Below, one piece after another: positions 57,362 through 64,000 of a stretch of DNA of 64,000 nt (the stretch's first letter is position 1; every line of letters starts with the position of its first letter). The DNA comes from Amorphophallus konjac (Eukaryota; Streptophyta; Magnoliopsida; Alismatales; Araceae), in the NCBI GenBank assembly GCA_022559845.1, contig CM040117.1, positions 83,154,559-83,218,558 on the forward strand. Direction: 5' to 3'. A model generated the notes under the pieces. It was not told the DNA's origin. It made no database searches and saw nothing but the letters and a program-made list of their open reading frames with translations. Both the position numbers and the translations under genes were made by a program.

Positions 57362-58381
57362 CCCTCCGTCCCCTCACGCTTTGAATGTCAGGCCGCTTCG
57401 TGAATCCCGCGAGGGCGGGAAACGAGGAGTTGGACGTGACTATTCAGGGGAGAAATCCTTCGGCGTGTTTCCGAGGGGGGCATTTAAGGCGTGTAGCCTC
57501 CTTTGGCCTATAAGAAGGACCGAAAGGCGCCCTTTCCTTTCCACCACTTGGGATTTTCTCTAACAGTCTTTCCTCGTTCCTTCCTCTTCACTCTACGTTG
57601 TGCCCTTGTATTCGGAGCATGGGGGATCCTTTGGAGGGCGATGCCGCCGATGACGGGGAGCAGCTGGCTCCTGCTGTCCTGTGATGTTGAACGGATCCCA
57701 CGGTCGCCGCGCGTGCACGAGACGGGTCCGACGGTCGCCGCGCGGATCTGGGGAGGACTTCGGCGTGTAGACGCACGCCGTTGGCCTCTTCTTAGCTCCG
57801 GCGAGGCTTCCGGGTGGACGCCGAGGCAGAGGACGGATGGGGGCATCAGGGGAGTCTGCCGTCACTTCCCTCCGTGTGAGGGGAGGAGGCGTATCCGGCT
57901 CCCTCCTCACCGAGGCCTTCCTCCGTCTGCAGCCTCTTTCTCCCTCTTCTGCTCTTCATTTCTTTCACTCTTCGGGGGTTGCTTGCTCTCTCCTTCCTTC
58001 TAAGGAGTTGGCAGATTGGAAGAGGGGAGGCCTTCACGGCGCTCCTTTTTCCTGGTTGTTGCCAACTTGGGAGGTGGCCTTCCTTAATGTTTAAAGGTGG
58101 CCTTCCTCCTGAAGTCCCTCTGTCACCTTTGTCACGGGCCATCCGAGCCAACTGGCTCGACCACGTTTTGTCCGAGCCAATTTTCGCACGAGGCAGAGTT
58201 AGTGGCTGGATGCGAGGAGATCAAGATCGGGTCAGTCGAGCGATGACCCCTTGAAACGATGTTACACGGACTTTTGCTTTGTTTTTGCTATGTGATGTAC
58301 TGGCATTTTCCTACCTGATGTACCAATGGTTTGGAATGAAAAGAAATAGGGATTCTATTATGTCCATCTTGCTGTACAATT
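57362..58381 (+). other. 3' region of the outer element with a possible plus-strand promoter
   Basis: GC-rich. CCTATAAG near 57509 followed by TC-rich sequence and an ATG at 57619 looks like a promoter and transcript start. The frame from that ATG closes after 21 codons and I recognise no protein. A longer frame (57503-58003) lacks features. Beyond 58255 the sequence is AT-rich, like a 3' end. This may be a dead second antisense gene. Confidence 0.35.
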
Positions 58382-59056
58382 TTAAAAGTAGAATCTGCGT
58401 AGTGCGGCTGCTTTCCACGTCCGAGGAATAGGCTCCCCTTCCATTGTCGCTAACCTGTACGCACCTTTCCCGAGCGTCTCGACCACTCGGTAGGGACCTT
58501 CCCAGTTGGGGGATAGCTTGCCCGTCGCCTCCAGTGGTCGAGAGGCTTCGGCCTTCCTGAGGATGAAGTTCCCTGGTTGGAAACGTCTGTCTCGGACTTT
58601 GGCGTTGTAGTATCGAGTGAGGCGGCGCTGGTACTCCGTTGCCCGGACGTTCGCGATCTCTCGGAGTTCGCTTGTCAGGTCGAGGTTCTCGAACAATTTT
58701 TGCCCGTTGGCCTCGGGTGAGAAGCTGATCACTCGGAGAGATGGATTGGCGATCTCCAACGGAACGACGACTTCGGTGCCATATACCAACTGAAAGGGGC
58801 TTTCACCGGTTGCCGTCCTGGGGGTTGTTCGGTGCGACCACAGTACGCTAGGCAATTCCTCGAGCCAGCTACCCTTAGCCTTGCCGAGTCTGGTTTTTAT
58901 GCCTTTCAAGATAGTCTTGTTGGCATTTTCAACCAGCCCGTTGGCCTGAGGGTGGGCGACCGAAGTGAAGTGGTTGCGGATATTTAGGTCGGCGCATCTA
59001 TCTCGGAAGTACCGAGAGTCGAATTGCCGACCATTATCGCTTACTATCACTCGGGG
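58382..59056 (-). pseudogene. Integrase C-terminal part of the outer Tat element
   Basis: An open frame from the second catalytic Asp region (VIVSDNGRQFDS) through the HPQANGLVENANKT block with the catalytic Glu to the C-terminal domain (NWEGPYRVVE) and a stop at 58382. It is cut at 59056 by the Tekay LTR, so RT and the rest are missing. The sequence differs clearly from the integrase at 44405-45500, so it is another Tat family. It faces the Transposase_28 gene convergently. Confidence 0.9.
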
Positions 59057-60254
59057 TGTCACGTCCCGAGCGCGGAAGATACCCGGAGATGCGCGACGTG
59101 TCTATATCAATCATATCAATCAGAGTGGTCGTGTATTCGACACAAAGACAGAGATGCGCAAAATAGCAAGATAATCCAATCCTTTATTTCATAATGGATA
59201 GACTATTACAAATCCAATACTCTGTTTAATAAAAAGGAAAAGAATACATATTTGACTCAAGAAACTATAGAAAAGACTAGACGACACTTGTAGAAGCTCT
59301 ATCACTTTCACTCTTGATCATTCCCATCCGATTGACTTCCATCGTCGTCGGACTTACCTGAAAAGTAAAAAGGGACAAACGGAATGAGCGAACGCTCAGT
59401 AGGAAATTATATCTCAAGTACTAGCAAGGGGTTTAAGTAATTACATTTTTATGAATGCAATAAAGCTATGCATGCTCGCATAAAACGACAAGATAGAGAG
59501 AATGTAATATCAAGAAATAAGATGAACTTAGTCATGAACTTCCAACAAGATGACAAGTATATTCAAGGTATTCAAGCAAGTACGTTTAACAAGTCATGTC
59601 AAGAACTTTGGCTATCATGTATCAAGCAAGTAAATTACCCTTTTTCGGGCCACGCATTTCATGTAAAGTCAAGTACGATTCAAGTACAAGATGTGTGTGG
59701 AATGTCCAATCAAGCAAGTCAAGTACTCGGTATAATGCCAGATACCTTATCATTTTAACTCCCATGGGCACAAGTACTTTCGGGTGCTCCTCCCAGGACC
59801 AGATCGGGCCCTATATGCGCAGGCATTTATCATGTGTTTTGACATCCACTCTTGTTTATAGCCAATATAGAATTTCAATAATCAAGCTTGTAGACACGTA
59901 TGACAACTTTGATAGAATAGAGTCCAAAATATGACAAAGGACATAGAATGGCGATAATAACGGTATAATCACGATGTCGATAAAACTAGGTAGAATATGG
60001 TTCCCTTAACTTAGGTACCATGACAAATCAATATGGACATTCTTTATATAGAATTGAGGTCCACATGACATTAGATCAAGCAAGATACCCTCATTCTTAT
60101 CATAGAATTGGGGTTTACAAGAATGACACGATATGGCATGATATCATCATCCCATCAAGAATTTCTTATGATATACTCTTTGTATAATCATAAGGGCCGG
60201 TATACCATGTTTCTTTAGATTGACATGGCAAGGATCGTGTAATGGGTTTTTAGG

Positions 60255-60312
60255 GTACAACCAGCTCAGTCGGCCTTGAGGGAATCCAAGGCTACGAGGA
60301 GTCTTACGGAGG
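60255..60312 (-). other. Conserved GGGAATC-loop hairpin module, copy 3
   Basis: Plus-strand stem GCCTTG (60273-60278) with CAAGGC (60287-60292) around a loop containing GGGAAT; flanks GTACAACC and CTTACGGAGG as in the other two copies. Confidence 0.7.
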
Positions 60313-60505
60313 TCTCTATGACTAACTCGCTAGTCCAAAGGAACGGAATGTCCAATGGAGAGCTTGTATGTCAATGAGAGTTGAGTGTGATCGATAAATC
60401 AACGTAAAAAGTGGGACTATACTCACGGAATGGAGAATAGTGCCGATATATATATATATGTATAATATGAAACCATCGGTAATAGAATCAGGTTACAGTA
60501 AAATA

Positions 60506-62030
60506 ACGACTTGAGTAAAGTCGTGTATTGAATAATTAACGCCTAACATGAAGGCGTTACATATATTGCCAACTTGCAGAATTTTCATTATTTCATTAAT
60601 TTATCAAAAACACGCCTTTCCTGGGGGCGTTTCTTAAAAGTTGACGACTGCAGGGGCAGGCGTCTCATCATTTACATATTCGACAGGATATAATTATTCT
60701 CAGAAATTTATCAAAAACGCGCCCTTTGAAGGGGCGTTACTTTCCAATTCCATTTTACAGAATATGTGAATTTCAGGTTTTTAACAGATACACGCCCTAG
60801 GAAGGGGCGTTACTTTTAATATTCACGCCTTGTACTGGGGCGTTAGAATATGGAAAACGACTTTGTCCAAGTCGTGAATTTCAAGGGATTTACGATATTT
60901 TAATAAATAATATTTCGAGAGACAGGAGACATGTCATGGCAGTAAAATTTAACAGGAATTCACAGAGTCATGCAAGATATTAAAAATCAATATTTCATAT
61001 GTATTGTAATTTTTAAACAGGATCAATTATTAATCACATGCGATTCTTATGAAATTAACTCCTGCGTAGAGGGCGTCAAATATTAAATTGACGACCACTA
61101 GTATGGTCGTTTCTTTTAAATTAGCGCCCTAATCAAGGGCGTTTCTTTCAAAATATTGCAGAGAACGTAATAAAAACCTTATAAACAGTATGCATGCCAT
61201 GCTTATGTATAGATATCTTGCATTAATTCTTATTTGGGCTACAATAACTTGAGAAAATCCTACCTTAATAATGGATTTGAAGATGAAAGACACGTGAAGA
61301 TCTTGATAAGAACACCCCGAAGCTTCTAACAGCAGCAACCAGTAGTAGGCAAAGAACCTTTGTTCTTTGATAGATCACTAGAGTTTTCCTACAGAGGGAT
61401 ATGAAGAGATATTAGTAATTTCTTCATAATGCTTGGCTGAAGATGGAAGATAGAAGAACTTACCCTTGTTCTTCACGAAGTCTAGGCTTCTTCAACCTGT
61501 AAGAAGAAAGAGGGTGAAGAATCATTAGTTCTTCACGTAGGCAAAGCAGAGAACAAAAGGAATTAGAAGAACAGTTTGTTCTTCACGTACCTCTGCAGTC
61601 GAATGAATCAAATAGGTTTAGGGTTGTTCGATCAAGACTATTTATAGGATTTTGGAGTTCTAACAAAAGTAGTGTTTGATTGGAAGTAATATTTCCAAGA
61701 TTGAGTTATTACCACATTCGAACTCTTCCTCATAGTTATCACTTACCCTGGATAAGTTCTGGGTTCGAACGGTTCCGAATGGAATTAACGACTTTGGTCA
61801 GGGCGTGTATTCTTTAATTAACGCCTTGCATAAGGGCGTTTCTTAAAAAGCGCCTTGAAAAAGGGCGTTTCGTGTTTTAAAACACGCCCAAGATAGGGGC
61901 GTTTCTTTTACTTACCCATTTGGTCGCGTGAGAACTGACGACCATAGGTGTGGGCGTCCTTTCTTTATTCACGCCATGGATAGAGGCGTTTCTTTATAAA
62001 TTAACGCCTTAATAAGAGGCGTTATTTTTA
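60506..62030. repeat. Covarying ACGNCNN hairpin swarm in Tekay LTR
   Basis: About 18 hairpins. Perfect arms: ACGACTT 60506-60512 with AAGTCGT 60518-60524; AACGCCT 60538-60544 with AGGCGTT 60552-60558; ACGACTT 60857-60863 with AAGTCGT 60869-60875; ACGACCA 61091-61097 with TGGTCGT 61104-61110. Others use ACGCCCT with AGGGCGT-like arms, some imperfect. Four different stems with matching arms show covariation. Confidence 0.9.
61639..61646 (-). promoter_or_regulatory. TATA box of Tekay LTR
   Basis: TATAAATA on the minus strand, about 490 bases after the LTR start in element orientation. Confidence 0.65.
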
Positions 62031-62135
62031 ATTTGTTTTATTTCATCCAATTAACCCTATTCCTTTTATATATATTACTTCTGTAATATATATGTTTTAA
62101 TTCATTTCAATTATTCATTTATTAGGGTTGCTACA

Positions 62136-62145
62136 CCCTCCCCCA
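62136..62145 (-). other. Polypurine tract of the Tekay element
   Basis: TGGGGGAGGG on the minus strand abuts the TGTAGCAACC LTR start. Confidence 0.85.
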
Positions 62146-62244
62146 CTTAAAAAGAATTTGGTCCCCAAATTCAATATATATATAATTATACACGTGGAGA
62201 GTGTAGGACATATACCTCTTAGAATAACTCGGGAAATCGTTTCT

Positions 62245-64000
62245 TCATAGATTCTCGGTCTCCCATGTCGCTTCGCGTTCAGGATTCTTATTCCATTGCA
62301 CCTTAAGCATGGGAATAACCTTATTCCTTAGAGCTCGTATTTCTCGATCTAATATCTTTAAAGGCCTCTGTTCATATGTGAGATCTTTCTGGATCACCAG
62401 ATCTCCATGCTCAATAATATGTGAGGGATCGTGCACATACTTCTTCAACATAGATATGTGAAATACATTGTGTACCTCGGACAACTGAGGAGGCAACGCG
62501 ATGCGATAAGCAACCTCGCCAACTCTTTCGAGTACCTCAAATGGTCCGATGAATCTTGGCGTAAGCTTGCCCTTAACACCAAATCTTCGTATGCCACGTC
62601 CAGGGGATATTTTAAGAAATACATGATCTCCAACCTGGAATTCAAGATCTCTTCTCCTGGTATCAGCATAAGCCTTTTGCCTTGTCTGAGCAACTTGTAA
62701 TCTTTCTCTGATTACCTGTATCTTCTCAGTTGTATCCCTTACCATGTCTGGACCTAATAGTTGTTTCTCTCCAACTTCGTTCCAACATATGGGAGATCGG
62801 CAACTCCTTCCGTATAAGGCTTCGAAAGGTGCCATTTGGATACTAGCTTGGTAGCTATTATTATATGCAAATTCAACTAAAGGTAAGTGGTCATGCCAGC
62901 TTCCTCCAAAGTCAATAATGCATGCTCTCAGCATATCTTCAACAACTTGATTAGTTCGCTCGGTCTGACCATCCGTTTGTGGGTGAAAAGCAGTACTAAA
63001 GTTGAGCCTTGTTCCCAACGAATGTTGTAATCCCTTCCAAAAATGAGAAGTAAAACGGGGATCTCTATCAGACACGATTGAGACAGGAATTCCATGTATC
63101 CTGACTATTTCTTTGATGTATAGTGCAGCTAGCACATCAATTGACCATCGGCTTTTGATTGGCAAGAAATGTGCCGATTTAGTCAATCGGTCAATGATAA
63201 CCCAGATTCCATCATGTCCTCCTTTAGATTTAGATAAACCCATGATGAAGTCCATACCAATATCCTCCCATTTCCACTTAGGAATATCTAGAGGATGTAG
63301 TTTTCCCGCAGGCTTTTGGTGTTCCGCCTTGACCTGTTGGCATGTGAGACAGCGTGATACATAGTCCGCTATTTCTCTTTTCATATTAGGCCACCAAAAG
63401 TTCCTCTTTACATCTTGGTACATTTTGGTTGATCCTGGATGAATAGTGTACCTTGATCGGTGAGCTTCATCTAAGATCTTCTTCTTTAATTCCGGACAAT
63501 CGGGTATACAAGTTCTATCTTTGAACGATAATCTTCCATCAGAAGTTAGTTGAAAATCAGATTGTCCTTCTAATCTGCCTTTGATTTCTACTAATATAGG
63601 ATCATCATCCTGAAGTGTTTGTATCTCAGATAACAAATCTGACTGTATGCTTACATGAGATAGTGTGACAAATTTGGATTCCGTGTCCAAGCTTATATTG
63701 AGCTCGGAGAATTGTTCAAGTAACCTCCATTCTTGCATCATACAATTTGCTATCATTGCTCTCGGCTTTCGACTAAGGGCGTCAGCAACATAATTACCCT
63801 TTCCGGGATGGTATTGTATATTGAAGTCGAAGTCCTTGAGATATTCTAGCCAGCGTCTTTGTCTCATGTTTAGCTCCTTTTGTGAAAATAGATATTTGAG
63901 ACTTTTGTGATCGGAGTATACAGTAAACTGTGCTCCATATAAGTAGTGTCTCCATATCTTTAGGGCAAATACTACCGCGGCCAGTTCTAAGTCATGGACG
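62245..64000 (-). CDS. pol: pol (RNase H and integrase with chromodomain-like end), Tekay type, partial
   Basis: The frame is open from the right edge to a stop at 62245. It starts in RNase H ([21 protein letters not shown] near 63790). The integrase zinc region follows with the H-H-C-C pattern (ending CLTCQQ). The core has catalytic residues in [15 protein letters not shown] and [12 protein letters not shown]. The C-terminal domain ([31 protein letters not shown]) ends in a chromodomain-like tail ([21 protein letters not shown]). The last dozen codons appear out of frame: in the next frame the usual short basic-aromatic tail continues to a stop at about 62217, so a one-base change near the end probably shortened the protein slightly. 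Otherwise it is uninterrupted, the best preserved pol in the window. Confidence 0.9.
   Translation of the reverse strand, partial: VHDLELAAVVFALKIWRHYLYGAQFTVYSDHKSLKYLFSQKELNMRQRRWLEYLKDFDFNIQYHPGKGNYVADALSRKPRAMIANCMMQEWRLLEQFSELNISLDTESKFVTLSHVSIQSDLLSEIQTLQDDDPILVEIKGRLEGQSDFQLTSDGRLSFKDRTCIPDCPELKKKILDEAHRSRYTIHPGSTKMYQDVKRNFWWPNMKREIADYVSRCLTCQQVKAEHQKPAGKLHPLDIPKWKWEDIGMDFIMGLSKSKGGHDGIWVIIDRLTKSAHFLPIKSRWSIDVLAALYIKEIVRIHGIPVSIVSDRDPRFTSHFWKGLQHSLGTRLNFSTAFHPQTDGQTERTNQVVEDMLRACIIDFGGSWHDHLPLVEFAYNNSYQASIQMAPFEALYGRSCRSPICWNEVGEKQLLGPDMVRDTTEKIQVIRERLQVAQTRQKAYADTRRRDLEFQVGDHVFLKISPGRGIRRFGVKGKLTPRFIGPFEVLERVGEVAYRIALPPQLSEVHNVFHISMLKKYVHDPSHIIEHGDLVIQKDLTYEQRPLKILDREIRALRNKVIPMLKVQWNKNPEREATWETENL

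Larger units (their letters stand above)
27250..59056 (-). mobile_element. Outer Retand-like Tat retrotransposon split by a 26-kb insertion
   Basis: On the plus strand the order is LTR (to 27982), PPT complement, Transposase_28 gene (28297-30884), then the 31081-57356 insertion, then the rest of the 3' region and the integrase C-terminal end (58382-59056, minus strand). A Tekay element cuts it at 59057. The antisense accessory gene between integrase and 3' LTR is a known Tat arrangement. Removing the insertion with one copy of GGCGT restores continuity. Confidence 0.7.
59057..62135 (-). repeat. 3' LTR of the Tekay element (3079 bp)
   Basis: TGTCACGTCCCGAG on the left and GGTTGCTACA on the right of the plus strand. 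Inside are a CCAGGACCAGATCGGGCCC block near 59792, the GGGAATC-loop module (60255-60312), the hairpin swarm (60506-62030) and a minus-strand TATA box (TATAAATA, 61639-61646). Confidence 0.9.
59057..64000 (-). mobile_element. 3' part of a Tekay/Del-type chromovirus
   Basis: Minus-strand pol running in from the right edge, a PPT and a 3079-bp LTR. The LTR interrupts the integrase of the outer Tat element (CGGGG at 59052-59056 would be the target duplication). The 5' part lies outside the window. Confidence 0.9.

Overview
This window is plant nuclear DNA made almost entirely of nested LTR retrotransposons. I found no host gene, tRNA, rRNA or CRISPR array. The evidence is plant Ty3/gypsy pol with two RNase H domains (Tat clade), a chromovirus of Tekay/Del type, a Ty1/copia LTR of SIRE/Maximus type, and spliced antisense accessory genes of the plant mobile domain (PMD) and 'putative gypsy type transposon' (Transposase_28) families. 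An angiosperm is likely; the species cannot be read from the sequence.

Layout. 1-6609: 5' part of a minus-strand, pol-less Tat-like element (LTR 5045-6609, primer site, long leader, gag-like ORF). 6610-16938: a plus-strand relative with a homologous but broken gag-like ORF, so the two ORFs form a head-to-head inverted repeat. It is followed by an antisense seven-exon PMD pseudogene (11493-14396) and an LTR (15682-16938). 16952-20138: 3' end of a SIRE-like copia element. 20139-22907: Tekay-like LTR. 22908-26181: old plus-strand Tat pol fragment. 26182 to about 27250: truncated Tekay-like LTR. About 27250-59056: a minus-strand Retand-like Tat element with a plus-strand Transposase_28 gene and a 3' integrase fragment. 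It is split by a complete 26,276-bp minus-strand Tat/Ogre-like element (31081-57356) with 3.5-kb LTRs, PPT, PBS, a 5-bp target duplication (GGCGT), decayed gag-pol, a nearly intact antisense PMD gene (35375-40556) and a 3.4-kb tandem-repeat region. 59057-64000: 3' part of a minus-strand Tekay element that continues beyond the window.

The most unusual signal is not a gene. The non-coding parts (LTRs, leaders, 3' UTRs) of at least six elements carry dense swarms of short hairpins or short directional motifs. Each family has its own stem sequence, many stems differ by compensatory changes in both arms, and the swarms are far denser outside gag-pol than anything I saw inside it. In three elements a conserved hairpin with a GGGAATC loop precedes the swarm. 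Some swarms recur in the flanks or introns of the element's own antisense PMD gene. By analogy with VANC proteins of VANDAL transposons, which bind family-specific short motifs scattered over their own element, these may be binding sites for an element-encoded anti-silencing factor, or structured RNA. That function is inference; the motifs themselves are visible in the sequence.
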